In this document: positions 8,046 through 17,195 of the stretch, piece after piece
Layout: each line of letters opens with the position of its first letter
Numbering within the stretch: position 1 is the stretch's first letter
From: an uncultured Rhodospirillaceae bacterium
GTDB lineage: Bacteria; Pseudomonadota; Alphaproteobacteria; Rhodospirillales; UBA2165
Direction of reading: 5' to 3'
Length of the DNA: 40,137 nucleotides
Assembly (NCBI GenBank): GCA_913020445.1
Contig: CAJWAR010000039.1
Span: 1 to 40,137, forward strand
Made by a program: the position numbers and the translations under genes
The notes under the pieces: model-generated
The model's input: the letters and a program-made list of their open reading frames with translations, nothing else
The model's database searches: none
What the model was told of the DNA's origin: nothing

Positions 8046-9089
8046 TTATTTCTCACCGCCAGCTTCGATTACCTCCAGATTCGGCGCGCCCGGTGCATCG
8101 GCTTCGTCACCGCTGTTGGCCTCCCAATGCTGTTCGTTGAGGGATGCTGGCGCGGCGCGGTTGACGGTGAGGTTGAATATATCGAAGCGGTTGTAGTGAC
8201 CGGCGTAGTCATGGCCCATTTTAGCCGTCACCACGTCATTGAGGTCGACGTCGGCATAAAGGATGCCTTCGCCCGGGCCCATCGGCCCGGCGATGATGTT
8301 CCCGTTCGGCCCTACGATCGAAGCCGATCCCAGATCCTTGAGCGATTCCAGATGTGCCCGATCAGCGTCGGTGGCGGCGTAGAGATCGATCACCTCGTCG
8401 GTAACGATGCCGCCCGAATTGATGACAAAGGCGGCAAGGGTGCGGGCGAGCCCCGGACCGACCGCCGTGATCACATCCTGCATCGAACGGGTGCCACCCA
8501 TGTGGGGCGGCCACGCGGCGACATGGACGACGGTGTTCATCGCCAACATCACGTAGACGGCAAGCGGATTTGAATTTTCACCGCAAATGAGGCCGCTAAC
8601 GTTACCGAACGGCGTCGGAAAGGTGGTCAGGGTATCCCCCCAACCGCCCGTGTGTACCAGGCGTTCGCCATAGGTCGGCGCCAGTTTCTGATGCTTGCCC
8701 AGAATCTGCCCGTCGGCGCCGATGAAAAGCTGGGTATTAAACATGGTGCCGTTGGTGCCTGCCCGTTTTTCGCAGACGCCGATGACGGCATTGATCTGCC
8801 CGTCGCGACAGGCGGCGGCGAGAGCATCGGTTGCGGGGCCCGGGATTTCGACGGCATTCTGGAAGAGTTTGTTGGCCAGCGGGATCGATTTGCCTCCGGC
8901 CGCCGGCAAATAGCCATACCAGGCCGGGTGGGCAGGGATGAAACCTTCGGGGAAGCCGATTATGTCGGCGCCATTGGCGCCCGCTTCGCGAATTATGGCG
9001 CAGGCCTTATCGACGGTCGCTTCGCGGTCCAGAAACACCGACGCTGCCTGCACGGCGGCTAGTTTGACCTTTTGCAGTTCATCTCCCAT
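8046..9089 (-). CDS. Nitrilase with complete Glu-Lys-Cys triad
   Basis: A 347-residue nitrilase-type enzyme. The triad is complete: E48 in GFPEGFIP, K135 in KHQKLAPTYGE and C169 in GLICGENSNP. The K(L)xPT(x)xER arrangement and CGEN(x)NPL after the Cys are typical of true nitrilases that convert R-CN plus water to carboxylate and ammonia, so this is a better nitrilase candidate than the gene at 2946-3995. The frame extends upstream to 9137, but the ATG at 9089 has an AGGAG box at good spacing and gives the usual N-terminus. The C-terminal tail after residue 320 is acidic and low in complexity, as often seen in this family. It is 46 bases upstream of the decarboxylase-like gene and probably co-transcribed with it. 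Confidence 0.9.
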   Translation of the reverse strand: MGDELQKVKLAAVQAASVFLDREATVDKACAIIREAGANGADIIGFPEGFIPAHPAWYGYLPAAGGKSIPLANKLFQNAVEIPGPATDALAAACRDGQINAVIGVCEKRAGTNGTMFNTQLFIGADGQILGKHQKLAPTYGERLVHTGGWGDTLTTFPTPFGNVSGLICGENSNPLAVYVMLAMNTVVHVAAWPPHMGGTRSMQDVITAVGPGLARTLAAFVINSGGIVTDEVIDLYAATDADRAHLESLKDLGSASIVGPNGNIIAGPMGPGEGILYADVDLNDVVTAKMGHDYAGHYNRFDIFNLTVNRAAPASLNEQHWEANSGDEADAPGAPNLEVIEAGGEK

Positions 9090-9188
9090 AGCTAAATCTC
9101 CTGGCAATATTTTTGCATCCAAATTCCAGCAAAGCAAGTTCGTGTAACGGTTCTCTCCCCTCTAGAATATTCGGGCTAACACTCACGA

Positions 9189-11309
9189 TTATCTAATGAT
9201 CGACCGCCGAAACGCTTTCAACGTTTTGGTCAATTCGGTAATTTCCGTCGCTGGCAGCGAACAGATTTGACCCCGGCAGACATAAGCGGTGGCTTGTCCA
9301 TTTATCTGCTCTTTAAATTGGGCCGGATGACTTTCTGGAAGTTTCGCGCCAGCGGGAATAAGCTGAAAAATTCGAGTTGGTAAGCTGGTCCTTAAGATCT
9401 GGCGGGTCAATGATTTAGCATCCCTTCTCGACCGATCACCAATGACGACCACCTGCAGGGCGGACAACCAGTCTTCGGCGCCGTTCAAAAAACCAGCATG
9501 TTCAAATGACGGATCAGCGGCGACTCCGCCGAACGTTGAAACGATACTTCTAGTCGTTTTCCGCCAAGAGCTTTCACCGGTCAAATAATAAAGCCGCGCC
9601 AAAACCCGCAACATCAACGCATTCGCGGAAATGTTGGGATTATCGGTAATCGGTTTTGAATTGATAAGCAAATTGTGCGATTTTTTTTGGCTGGTAAAAA
9701 ATCCTCCTGCGCGACGATCGCCAAATCGGACCATAACCGTTCGGGCCAAACGTTTGGCAAGATGAAGATAGTTTTGTTTGCCGGAGAGTTCGAAAAGAAC
9801 CAATGCGGCGTCGGCGAGCATCGCATAGTCCGCGAGTAGGGCGGCAGGGCCCAGCCGACCGCTGGCAAAAGAGTGGAATAACCGGCCTTTGGCATCTGTG
9901 AGCCGCGCGAAAATCTTATTGAAAACCGCCTCTGCCGTCTTTAGCCATTCTGGCTGGTCCAGCGCGGCACCGGCTTCGGCCAGGGCAACTACCGCCAAAC
10001 CATTCCAACCGGCCAGCAAAGTGTCATCGCGGCGGGGAGGTGGCCGTTCGTCTCTAATCTGTTTCAAGATGACGAGGAGCCGATCAAGATCAGTCACCAA
10101 ATACTTGCCGTTAATCCGATAAAGAAAACCTTCTTCCGCCTCACCGTCAATATGCTGTTTCCGCTGCTGCGCCAATCCGAAGGATTTAAAAAATAAATCC
10201 GATTTGGCTCCCAGCGCCAACTTCAAATCTGCTTTACGCCAAATATAATAAGCACCTTCCTCCTCGACACCTGTTGACGTCAGGCTGTCGGCGTCCAGAC
10301 TGGCAGCAAAGCCGCCCTCGTCAAGAACCATTTCGGTCAATAGAAAGTCAACGGTGCGAGAAACGATTTGTGCTAGTACGGGGTCTTTGTTCTCGCGCCA
10401 AACCTCGACGCCCAAGCGTAACAGCACCGCATTGACGTCCAGCATTTTCTCAAAATGAGGCATTCGCCATTGCCGGTCGATGGCATAGCGGTAGAACCCG
10501 CCGGCTACGTGATCGAACATGCCGCCCCGGCTCATGTGCAGGATGGCTTGATGGACAGCGTCGCGATATTTCTTTTGGCCGGTGCGAACATAGGCACGCC
10601 ATAAGAGGTTCAAGGCTTCCACATCGGGAAATTTAGGTACGCCGCTGAACCCTCCGCTGAAGGGATCAATATTGGCCAGTAGCGCCTCGGCCGCCGCATC
10701 GATCTGCGACAATCGCACTTCTCCCGGTCGCGGCATTAATTCTTTGGCGAGCCGTTCAACGATGGTTGCGGCATCGACAACAACTTCGTCCCGCTGGTCT
10801 CTGTATGAACGGGAAACCAGTTTTAGTATTTCGGCGAAACCTGGATTACCGCCTTCTCTTTTCGGCGGAAAATAACCGCCACCAAAAAATGGTTTTCGGT
10901 CCGGTGTTAAAAATACGTTCAGCGGCCAGCCGTTGGGATTGCCGGCGATAGTCATTGCCCGTTGGTAAAGTGCATCGACCTCCGGCAGTTCATCGCGATC
11001 AACCAAAATAGGATAAAAGTTGGCGTTTAGAATGGCGGCAACGGAAGGATCGGCAAAACTTTCACGCTGCATAACGTGGCACCAATGACAGGCAAGATAG
11101 CCGATCGACAAGAAGATCGGACGATCCAAGTGCTTCGCCTCATTCAGATATTTTGGTTTCCAAGGCCGCCAATAAACCGGATCTTTTGCATGGAGCTTCA
11201 GATAGAGGCTGGCCTCCTGGTCAAGTATGTTTTTACCCGACGCATCCCACGCCCAAACTGAACCTATCAAAGGCAGCAAAAATAACAGAAATGTTCGCCA
11301 TGGGCTCAT
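9189..11309 (-). CDS. Exported DUF255/YyaL-like protein: thioredoxin-like plus six-hairpin glycosidase-like domains
   Basis: A 706-residue homologue of the YyaL/SPATA20 family (DUF255). After a hydrophobic leader (residues 1-20, possible cleavage after SVWA), a thioredoxin-like domain contains the family motif SIGYLACHWCHVM with CHWCH at 74-78, followed by PILVDRDELPEVD and PNGWPLNVFLTPD. The remaining roughly 450 residues form the alpha/alpha-barrel region, including GGMFDHVAGGFYRYAIDRQW and LLAGWNGLAVVALAEAG. The leader is unusual, since most family members start at the equivalent of residue 30 and are considered cytoplasmic. The biochemical activity is not established for the family. The gene stands alone, 99 bases from the preferred nitrilase start on the same strand. 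A C-terminal YVCRGQIC pair may form a second disulfide. Confidence 0.88.
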   Translation of the reverse strand: MSPWRTFLLFLLPLIGSVWAWDASGKNILDQEASLYLKLHAKDPVYWRPWKPKYLNEAKHLDRPIFLSIGYLACHWCHVMQRESFADPSVAAILNANFYPILVDRDELPEVDALYQRAMTIAGNPNGWPLNVFLTPDRKPFFGGGYFPPKREGGNPGFAEILKLVSRSYRDQRDEVVVDAATIVERLAKELMPRPGEVRLSQIDAAAEALLANIDPFSGGFSGVPKFPDVEALNLLWRAYVRTGQKKYRDAVHQAILHMSRGGMFDHVAGGFYRYAIDRQWRMPHFEKMLDVNAVLLRLGVEVWRENKDPVLAQIVSRTVDFLLTEMVLDEGGFAASLDADSLTSTGVEEEGAYYIWRKADLKLALGAKSDLFFKSFGLAQQRKQHIDGEAEEGFLYRINGKYLVTDLDRLLVILKQIRDERPPPRRDDTLLAGWNGLAVVALAEAGAALDQPEWLKTAEAVFNKIFARLTDAKGRLFHSFASGRLGPAALLADYAMLADAALVLFELSGKQNYLHLAKRLARTVMVRFGDRRAGGFFTSQKKSHNLLINSKPITDNPNISANALMLRVLARLYYLTGESSWRKTTRSIVSTFGGVAADPSFEHAGFLNGAEDWLSALQVVVIGDRSRRDAKSLTRQILRTSLPTRIFQLIPAGAKLPESHPAQFKEQINGQATAYVCRGQICSLPATEITELTKTLKAFRRSIIR

Positions 11310-11463
11310 GATTGTCCATCATCCAAAGCCGTCGTGGGGGAATTGCAAATACAATTAACCCTGCACCGCTGCAATCCCTTTTTCGGCAAAATCTTCTTCG
11401 ACCTATCCTTCACAGCGTTCTGACAGCCAGATTTAAGTGATTTAAGTGCCTTTGCAAAACCTT

Positions 11464-11487
11464 TTCGAAGTTAAATTAGACTTCGAA
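11464..11487. repeat. Perfect inverted repeat TTCGAAGT/ACTTCGAA
   Basis: An 8-base perfect inverted repeat with an 8-base AT-rich loop lies between the nuclease gene and the DUF255 gene, both transcribed leftward. No T tract follows on either strand, so a classical terminator is unlikely. A protein-binding site or an mRNA hairpin for the downstream gene is possible. A short direct repeat of ATTTAAGTG lies just to its left. Confidence 0.4.
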
Positions 11488-11539
11488 TGACCGTTTGTCC
11501 CTGCGACCTCAACCGATCGATAGTAGAAACTGATCACAA

Positions 11540-12058
11540 TTATTTGGAATTCTGCCGCCGCCACTCCGACGGCTTGACAAATGTGCCGATCCATACGCCC
11601 CGGCGCTTCTCCTTGGCGGATTGTTCGGCGGCAACGTAATCGGCGCCATGATGACGGAAAGCCATGGCCCAGCCCTTTTTGACCATCCATTCATTTAAGT
11701 TCAATTTTCCGGCCCGGCACACAGCTAACACCCGCCCACGATTATCATTGGATTTGCTGTCGTCGATTTGCTTGGTCGTGCAGGTGACCCGCTTGGTGCC
11801 AATGGCTTGCTTGAGAACGGCCTTGGCGGAAATACCACATGACCATAGGCGGTCCTCAACGCGGCACTTTTGGTTATATTCAGGGGCGTCAATGCCGTAG
11901 AGCCAAATACGGGTCTTGCGGACGATAATTGTGTCACCGTCAATGACTCGGGATCTGCCTTTGATGTTTTCCGCTACCGCCAACCCAGATGCCGTAAAAA
12001 TCAAAGCTGCCGCCAGGGTCAATTTCACCTTGATAGAATTACCATTGGCAACATTCAT
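11540..12058 (-). CDS. Exported staphylococcal-nuclease-like (thermonuclease family) protein
   Basis: A 172-residue SNase-fold protein with an N-terminal signal peptide (hydrophobic stretch about 11-28, likely cleavage after AVA near residue 29), so it acts in the periplasm or outside. The SNase signature is clear: VIDGDT (38-43), RIWLYGIDAPE with R50, D57 and E60, and NRGRVLA with R109. R50, E60 and R109 correspond to Arg35, Glu43 and Arg87 of staphylococcal nuclease, so catalysis is plausible. Extra Cys residues (65, 74, 93, 114) may form disulfides. An upstream ATG exists two codons earlier (12064), but AGGAGG is spaced better for the ATG at 12058. It probably degrades extracellular nucleic acid; a DNA uptake or nutrient role cannot be decided. 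Confidence 0.9.
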   Translation of the reverse strand: MNVANGNSIKVKLTLAAALIFTASGLAVAENIKGRSRVIDGDTIIVRKTRIWLYGIDAPEYNQKCRVEDRLWSCGISAKAVLKQAIGTKRVTCTTKQIDDSKSNDNRGRVLAVCRAGKLNLNEWMVKKGWAMAFRHHGADYVAAEQSAKEKRRGVWIGTFVKPSEWRRQNSK

Positions 12059-12153
12059 CAACATCCCCTCCTGCCAAGAGCGGTTGTCTCATTCGCCCTT
12101 CGGCAGTGGCCTCTAATGGGCGGCAGGTTAACAGTGCCTAAATATAGCCGCCG

Positions 12154-13209
12154 TTAGTCTTGAACCTCGTCGCGCAGCAGGTTGAGCTGCTTCAACACTG
12201 CCCGGTCGGTACTCAAGAACAACTTAGCGTTCTCACTTGCTGCGACATGTGAAATCCAAGTCCAATGTGGCAGCGTGATAATATCGTTCTTCTGCCAATC
12301 GATCCGCTTGTCGCCAATATTCGTTGCTCCTTCACCCTCAGCAACGACGCAAATGGCATTGCTGGTCGTCCGGTAAGGTTTAGTCTCCACCTTGGCTGAA
12401 AGTTCGAGCGCATATAAATCCATGGTCGGAACGACCGGACCGCCATCCACCGGATTGGTGTAGTGGAGCCGGCGCGACCCATCGGCCTCCGGTTCCATCG
12501 CCGCCAAGGCTTGGCAAACGCCGGACCACGGATAGTGGAACATCGGTGAATAGGGCACTTCACTACGCTTGGTATCGGCGACCAGGCCAGCGGACGCAAA
12601 GGTGCCATCCGGCAAGGTCGATTGATCGGGCGGGAAATTACCAGCGGGTCCGTGATCGGAAAAGACCGCGTTATAAAACGCCGCCAGTGGATAATCGAGA
12701 CCGTCGAACCAGCAAACTCTTTCCGTGCCCGGATTGGCATGCTCGTGCCACGCCCAATTAGGCGTCAGGACAACGTCGCCTTGGTTCATATCACAGACTT
12801 TACCGTTGACCGTGGTTTGCGCACCGCTGCCGTCCATGACAAACCGGAAGGCTGTTGCCGAATGACGATGGACCCTGGCCATCTCACCCGGCAGCAAAAT
12901 CTGCAGGGCGCCGAACATGCCGGTGGTGGTCAGAGCCTCACCGTTAAATATCGGATTAAGCAGCATCAGCACGCGCCGTTCTGCATCTTCGGTTTTAATT
13001 TCGTTTGAGGCCCGGTCGATAAGAGGCAATAGATCATCCCATCGCCACTGAGTTCCGGGGTCTCGCGGGGTCGGTTCCGGCGGGATCAAATCGTTGTACC
13101 GATCCCACAGCGGCGTCACGCCGGCTTTTTCCATACTGGCGTAAAAATCAGCGGCGGTCGCCTTTTTGGCAGCCTCCTGACCGTCCAGAGATTCATCAGT
13201 TTCGTTCAT
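12154..13209 (-). CDS. Gentisate 1,2-dioxygenase-like double-cupin ring-cleavage enzyme
   Basis: A 351-residue bicupin protein resembling gentisate, 1-hydroxy-2-naphthoate and salicylate 1,2-dioxygenases, which use Fe(II) and O2 to open a hydroxylated ring. In the first cupin, VHRHSATAFRF supplies H114 and H116 and WAWHEHAN supplies H155, the expected iron ligands. The second cupin (about 270-345) has lost obvious metal ligands, as is common in the family. The frame extends to 13227, but GAGGAG sits 6 bases before the ATG at 13209, so that start is chosen. The ring substrate is unknown. It is divergent from the cox operon across 301 bases that contain an FNR/FixK-type palindrome, so the two may be co-regulated. 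Confidence 0.87.
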   Translation of the reverse strand: MNETDESLDGQEAAKKATAADFYASMEKAGVTPLWDRYNDLIPPEPTPRDPGTQWRWDDLLPLIDRASNEIKTEDAERRVLMLLNPIFNGEALTTTGMFGALQILLPGEMARVHRHSATAFRFVMDGSGAQTTVNGKVCDMNQGDVVLTPNWAWHEHANPGTERVCWFDGLDYPLAAFYNAVFSDHGPAGNFPPDQSTLPDGTFASAGLVADTKRSEVPYSPMFHYPWSGVCQALAAMEPEADGSRRLHYTNPVDGGPVVPTMDLYALELSAKVETKPYRTTSNAICVVAEGEGATNIGDKRIDWQKNDIITLPHWTWISHVAASENAKLFLSTDRAVLKQLNLLRDEVQD

Positions 13210-13510
13210 ACCGCACTCCTCTGTCATGGTTCAATTTTTTTAGTTGGATAACATTCCGCCGATACCACTGCATTGACCCTCGTCAATCGAGTTCAAATGT
13301 CTGGTTGAGGCTGCGGGTGTCGGTAATAATAAGCGAGGCGTTTGTTAACCCCCCTATTTACTGTGAGTATTTTTAGTAGAATCTTTGTGAAAACCTATTG
13401 ATTTTAATTCCCAGACTCCGCAAACTATTCGCAATAGGACCAGAACCTAAAAAAGGCCAATAGGCCCCAGCTATAAATGGGCAAAAAGGCCGCACAACTT
13501 GGGAGGCATC
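13210..13510. promoter_or_regulatory. Divergent control region between the cupin gene and the cox operon
   Basis: This 301-base region separates two divergent operons and holds no gene. It contains a perfect FNR/FixK-type palindrome near its left end (13272-13287) and AT-rich segments around 13320-13420 that could carry the cox promoter. I could not find a -35/-10 pair with standard spacing for coxS. The last bases before coxS give a GGGAGG ribosome binding site. Confidence 0.55.
13272..13287. promoter_or_regulatory. FNR/FixK/DNR-type palindrome ATTGAC-N4-GTCAAT
   Basis: A perfect palindrome, ATTGACCCTCGTCAAT, matches the TTGA-N6-TCAA core bound by FNR/CRP-superfamily regulators such as FNR, FixK and DNR. 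Its centre is about 70 bases upstream of the cupin start and 231 bases upstream of coxS. For the cupin, a start of transcription near 13238 would put the box at about -41.5, the usual activating position, but the -10 candidate there (TATCCA on the minus strand) is weak. The regulator is not in the window. Confidence 0.5.
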
Positions 13511-13978
13511 ATGACAACCGTATCAATGACGGTGAACGGCGAGGCTGTTTCAGCCGACGCCCAGCCGGACACACTTCTTTCGGAATTTATTAGAGAAACC
13601 CTTGATCTAACTGGCACACATGTCGGTTGTGACACCAGCCAATGCGGCGCTTGCGTCGTCTTGGTAAATGGCGATTCAGCAAAAAGCTGCACCATGCTGG
13701 CGGTCCAGGCCGAAGGCGCCGATATAACGACGATCGAAGGTCTGGCGACCAATGGCGAGCTGCATCCGATGCAAAAAGCGTTTCATGAGAACCACGCTCT
13801 GCAATGCGGCTTTTGCACGCCGGGCATGATGATCAGTGCAATCGATCTGGTGACCAAGAACCCCGATGCCTCCGAGGCGGAAATACGCCACGGCTTGGAA
13901 GGGAATATCTGCCGGTGCACCGGCTATCACAATATTGTCAAAGCCGTTAGCGCGGCTGCTGCGGAAATGAAAGGATAA
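13511..13978 (+). CDS. coxS: Molybdenum hydroxylase [2Fe-2S] small subunit (CoxS-type)
   Basis: A 155-residue small subunit of a xanthine-oxidase/CO-dehydrogenase family enzyme. It passes electrons from the molybdenum site to FAD through two [2Fe-2S] clusters. The plant-ferredoxin-type cluster uses C40, C45, C48 and C60 (CDTSQCGAC...C). The second uses C99, C102, C134 and C136 (CGFC...CRC). All eight Cys are present. The start at 13511 is preferred over a TTG four codons earlier because GGGAGG precedes it. It is the first gene of coxS-coxL-coxM-coxD-coxE, with only 4 bases before coxL. The S-L-M order is that of form II clusters, whereas form I CO dehydrogenase operons run M-S-L. Confidence 0.95.
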   Translation: MTTVSMTVNGEAVSADAQPDTLLSEFIRETLDLTGTHVGCDTSQCGACVVLVNGDSAKSCTMLAVQAEGADITTIEGLATNGELHPMQKAFHENHALQCGFCTPGMMISAIDLVTKNPDASEAEIRHGLEGNICRCTGYHNIVKAVSAAAAEMKG

Positions 13979-13982
13979 GATC

Positions 13983-16352
13983 ATGCCAGATGGAAACAAC
14001 TCAGGTATTGGCGCATCAGTTCTCCGCAAGGAAGACCGGCGCTTTATCACCGGCAAAGGCAATTATACCGACGATATCAATCGGCCCGGTCAAACCTATG
14101 CTTATTTTTTAAGAAGCAATGTCGCCCACGCTAATTTAAAAAACGTCGACACCAGTGCGGCTGAGAAGGCCGAAGGAGTGGTTGCGGTGTTTACCGGCGC
14201 TGATTTAGCCGCCGCCGAAGTCGGTGGGCTGCCGTGCGGTTGGGCGCTGACCTTCCAAAATGGTGACCCCATGAATGAGCCGCCGCATCCAATATTGGCG
14301 CAAGGTAAAATCCGCCATGTTGGAGACCCGATTGCCGTCGTAATTGCTGAAACCAAGAAACAAGCCAAAAGCGCTGCTGCGGAAATCAAGGTTGATCTCG
14401 AAGATTTGCCGGCAGTGGTCGATATGACCAAGGCAATAGAAGGCGGCCAATTGGTTCACGACGAAGCGGCCAACAATATTTGCTATGATTGGGCGATTGG
14501 TGACAAAGATGAGGTGGATAAGGTCTTTGAAGGCGCTGATCATGTAACCTCGATCGATATCGTCAATAATCGCCTGATTCCAAACGCGATGGAGCCGCGG
14601 GTGGCGATTGGTGACTATGATGACGCCAGCGGCGGTTACACGCTTTATACAACGACGCAAAATCCGCATGTGATCCGTCTGTTGATGGGGGCATTCGTGC
14701 TGCAAATTCCCGAGCATAAACTGCGGGTGGTGGCGCCGGATGTCGGTGGTGGCTTTGGCTCAAAAATCTTCCACTATGCCGAAGAAGCGTTGGTGACCTG
14801 GGCCTCGGCACAAATCAAGCGGCCGATCAAGTGGACCTCGGATCGCTCGGAAGCCTTTATGTCGGATGCTCATGGCCGGGATCACGTGACGAAAGCGTCA
14901 CTGGCCTTGGATAAGGACGGTAAATTTTTAGGTCTAAAAGAAGAAACACTCGCCAATATGGGCGGTTATCTCTCGACCTTTGCCCCCGCTATTCCAACCT
15001 ATATGCATTCGGTCTTGATGGCAGGCGTTTATACGACACCGGTGATTTACAGTAATATTATTGCTGTCTTTACCAATACGGTGCCGGTCGATGCCTACCG
15101 GGGTGCCGGACGTCCGGAAGCAACTTATATTCTGGAGCGGCTTGTTGATAGAGCTGCCCGGGAAATGGGTATTGATCAAGTGGAAATCCGCCGCAAAAAC
15201 TTTATTCCGACGGATGCTTTCCCGTATCAGACGCCAGTAGCACTGGCTTATGATTCAGGAGATTATTTTGCCACTCTTGATACAGCTGTCAAAAATGCTG
15301 ATGTCGCTGGATTTGATAAGCGTAAAAAAGCATCGGCTAAAGACGGTAAGCTCCGTGGCATTGGCTATTCGACTTATGTCGAGGCTTGTGGCGCGGCACC
15401 GTCTGCTGTTGCCGGGGCTTTAGGCGCCCGGGCCGGGCTCTATGAATGTGCCAATGTGCGCGTCCATCCGACCGGCAGCGTGACCGTCTTTACCGGCAGT
15501 CATAGCCATGGTCAAGGTCACGAAACGGCGTTTGCCCAATTGGTTGTTGAGAAACTTGGCGTGCCGATTGAAGCTGTTGATGTCGTGCATGGTGATACCG
15601 AAAAAATACCGTTCGGTATGGGCACCTATGGCTCGCGTTCGCTTGCGGTTGGTGGTACGGCCATCGACAAAGCAATGGATAAGATCATTGATAAAGCGAC
15701 CAAAATTGTCTCGCATATTCTCGAGGCTGGTGAAGGCGATATTGAATTTAAGGACGGCGCCTTCACGGTTGCCGGTACCGATAAATCGATGGCCTTTGGT
15801 GAAGTCGCCCTGGCGGCTTACGTACCACACAATTATCCGCTCGAAGAGTTGGAACCGGGTTTAGAGGAAACTGCCTTCTATGATCCGACCAACTTTACCT
15901 ATCCGGGTGGTTGTCATGTCTGCGAGGTTGAGGTTGATCCGACCACAGGCGTTGTCGATGTCGTTAGCTTTACAGCGGCCGATGATCCGGGGGTCGTGGT
16001 TAATCCGATGATTGTCGAGGGTCAGGTTCATGGCGGCATTGCTCAGGGTATCGGGCAGGCGTTGATGGAAGGCTGTGTCTATGATGACAATGGGCAGCTG
16101 TTGACCGGTTCCTACATGGATTACACCATGCCGCGGGCTGATAATCTGCCGAACTATCATGTCAGTACGGAATCGACCAAATGCACCCATAATTCGTTGG
16201 GTGTTAAAGGTTGCGGTGAAGTGGGAGCAATTGGCTCACCACCCGCCGTCATCAATGCCATTGTCGACGCATTGTCGGAAATGGGTGTCACTGATGTACC
16301 GATGCCGGCAACCCCGCAAGCCGTTTGGCGTGCCATTCAAGCAGCGCAATAG
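13983..16352 (+). CDS. coxL: Molybdenum hydroxylase large subunit, form II CoxL-type (AYRGAGR)
   Basis: A 789-residue molybdopterin-cytosine-dinucleotide-binding catalytic subunit of the xanthine oxidase family. The cofactor motif GGGFGSK is at 256-261 and the essential glutamate lies in [12 protein letters not shown] near residue 746. The active-site loop reads AYRGAGR (371-377). This is the form II signature. It lacks the Cys of AYxCSFR that binds copper in true (form I) CO dehydrogenase. Form II enzymes are often annotated as CO dehydrogenases, but their substrates are mostly unproven and may be aldehydes, purines or N-heteroaromatics. Next to a ring-cleaving dioxygenase, an aromatic or heteroaromatic substrate is worth considering. 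The protein is full length with no frameshift. Confidence 0.95.
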   Translation: MPDGNNSGIGASVLRKEDRRFITGKGNYTDDINRPGQTYAYFLRSNVAHANLKNVDTSAAEKAEGVVAVFTGADLAAAEVGGLPCGWALTFQNGDPMNEPPHPILAQGKIRHVGDPIAVVIAETKKQAKSAAAEIKVDLEDLPAVVDMTKAIEGGQLVHDEAANNICYDWAIGDKDEVDKVFEGADHVTSIDIVNNRLIPNAMEPRVAIGDYDDASGGYTLYTTTQNPHVIRLLMGAFVLQIPEHKLRVVAPDVGGGFGSKIFHYAEEALVTWASAQIKRPIKWTSDRSEAFMSDAHGRDHVTKASLALDKDGKFLGLKEETLANMGGYLSTFAPAIPTYMHSVLMAGVYTTPVIYSNIIAVFTNTVPVDAYRGAGRPEATYILERLVDRAAREMGIDQVEIRRKNFIPTDAFPYQTPVALAYDSGDYFATLDTAVKNADVAGFDKRKKASAKDGKLRGIGYSTYVEACGAAPSAVAGALGARAGLYECANVRVHPTGSVTVFTGSHSHGQGHETAFAQLVVEKLGVPIEAVDVVHGDTEKIPFGMGTYGSRSLAVGGTAIDKAMDKIIDKATKIVSHILEAGEGDIEFKDGAFTVAGTDKSMAFGEVALAAYVPHNYPLEELEPGLEETAFYDPTNFTYPGGCHVCEVEVDPTTGVVDVVSFTAADDPGVVVNPMIVEGQVHGGIAQGIGQALMEGCVYDDNGQLLTGSYMDYTMPRADNLPNYHVSTESTKCTHNSLGVKGCGEVGAIGSPPAVINAIVDALSEMGVTDVPMPATPQAVWRAIQAAQ

Positions 16353-16364
16353 GAGGAGAGATCA

Positions 16365-17162
16365 ATGAGTAATTTTCAATATTTAAGCGCCTCCGCTTTG
16401 GATGAAGCTGCGGCAAAACTAAAAGGGGCCCAAGACGGCGCCTTGTTGGCGGGTGGCATGACCTTGTTGCCGTCTATCAAGCTTGGCTTGTCAGATCCCT
16501 CTGACGTTGTTGATTTGGCTGGCATCAGTGATCTTGCCGGTATTTCGGTCAAAGGAGGTTCCGTCACCATTGGGGCGATGACCCGTCATGCTGATGTGGC
16601 TGGCTCAAGCGATGTTGCTAAAGCTATTCCAGCTTTGGCTGCTTTGGCCGGCGGTATTGGTGATCAGCAAGTGCGAAATCGCGGCACCATTGGCGGCTCA
16701 ATCGCTAACAATGATCCGGCGGCTGATTATCCGGCGGCCTGTCTGGCGCTCGGCGCGACCATCACGACCGATAGTCGGAGCATTAGCGCCGAAGATTTCT
16801 TTACCGGTCTGTTTGAAACCGCGTTGGGTGAAGGCGAAATCATCAAATCGGTAAGCTTTCCGACGGCTGAAAAGACGGCCTATCAGAAATTCACCAGCCC
16901 GGCATCTCGTTATGCGCTGGTCGGTGTGTTTGTGGCTGTCGGCTCGGATGGCGTTCGAGTTGCCGTGACCGGTTGTGGTCAGGGCGGTGTCTATCGCGAA
17001 TCTGGTCTCGAAGCTGCGCTGGGCGGAGATTTTTCCGCTGGCGCTCTTGATGGCCAAACCGTTTCCGGCGATAATCTAATGTCAGATATTCACGCGGCAG
17101 CAGATTACCGGGCCCACTTAATTGTCGAAATGGCCAAACGCGCAGTCGCTGCCTGCGGCTAA
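16365..17162 (+). CDS. coxM: Molybdenum hydroxylase FAD-binding medium subunit (CoxM-type)
   Basis: A 265-residue FAD subunit that takes electrons from the [2Fe-2S] subunit. The two flavin motifs are AGGMTLLPSIK (29-39), the AGG(H/T/M)SLLPxMK motif, and the NRGTIGGSIANNDPAADYP region with TIGGS at 108-112. The C-terminal CO-dehydrogenase flavoprotein domain follows. Length is a little short of the roughly 290 residues of form I CoxM but normal for form II. A strong GGAGGAGAG site precedes the ATG, 12 bases after coxL. An imperfect hairpin with a short T run lies between this gene and coxD, so the structural genes S, L and M may be a more abundant transcript than D and E. Confidence 0.95.
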   Translation: MSNFQYLSASALDEAAAKLKGAQDGALLAGGMTLLPSIKLGLSDPSDVVDLAGISDLAGISVKGGSVTIGAMTRHADVAGSSDVAKAIPALAALAGGIGDQQVRNRGTIGGSIANNDPAADYPAACLALGATITTDSRSISAEDFFTGLFETALGEGEIIKSVSFPTAEKTAYQKFTSPASRYALVGVFVAVGSDGVRVAVTGCGQGGVYRESGLEAALGGDFSAGALDGQTVSGDNLMSDIHAAADYRAHLIVEMAKRAVAACG

Positions 17163-17195
17163 AGTATTTGGCCATTGTTTTGAATTGGGCGTGAG

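Noticed and set aside
8127..8573. 148-codon plus-strand frame antisense to the second nitrilase
   Set aside because: Shadow frame; the minus-strand nitrilase has a complete triad and a ribosome binding site.
13305..13330. TTGAGG...TAATAAT as sigma-70 promoter for coxS
   Set aside because: Spacing is only 13-14 bases, too short for a standard promoter.
14205..14717. 170-codon minus-strand frame inside coxL
   Set aside because: Antisense shadow of an intact coxL.
13983..16352. Annotation of coxL as genuine CO dehydrogenase
   Set aside because: The copper-binding Cys motif AYxCSFR is replaced by AYRGAGR, the form II signature.
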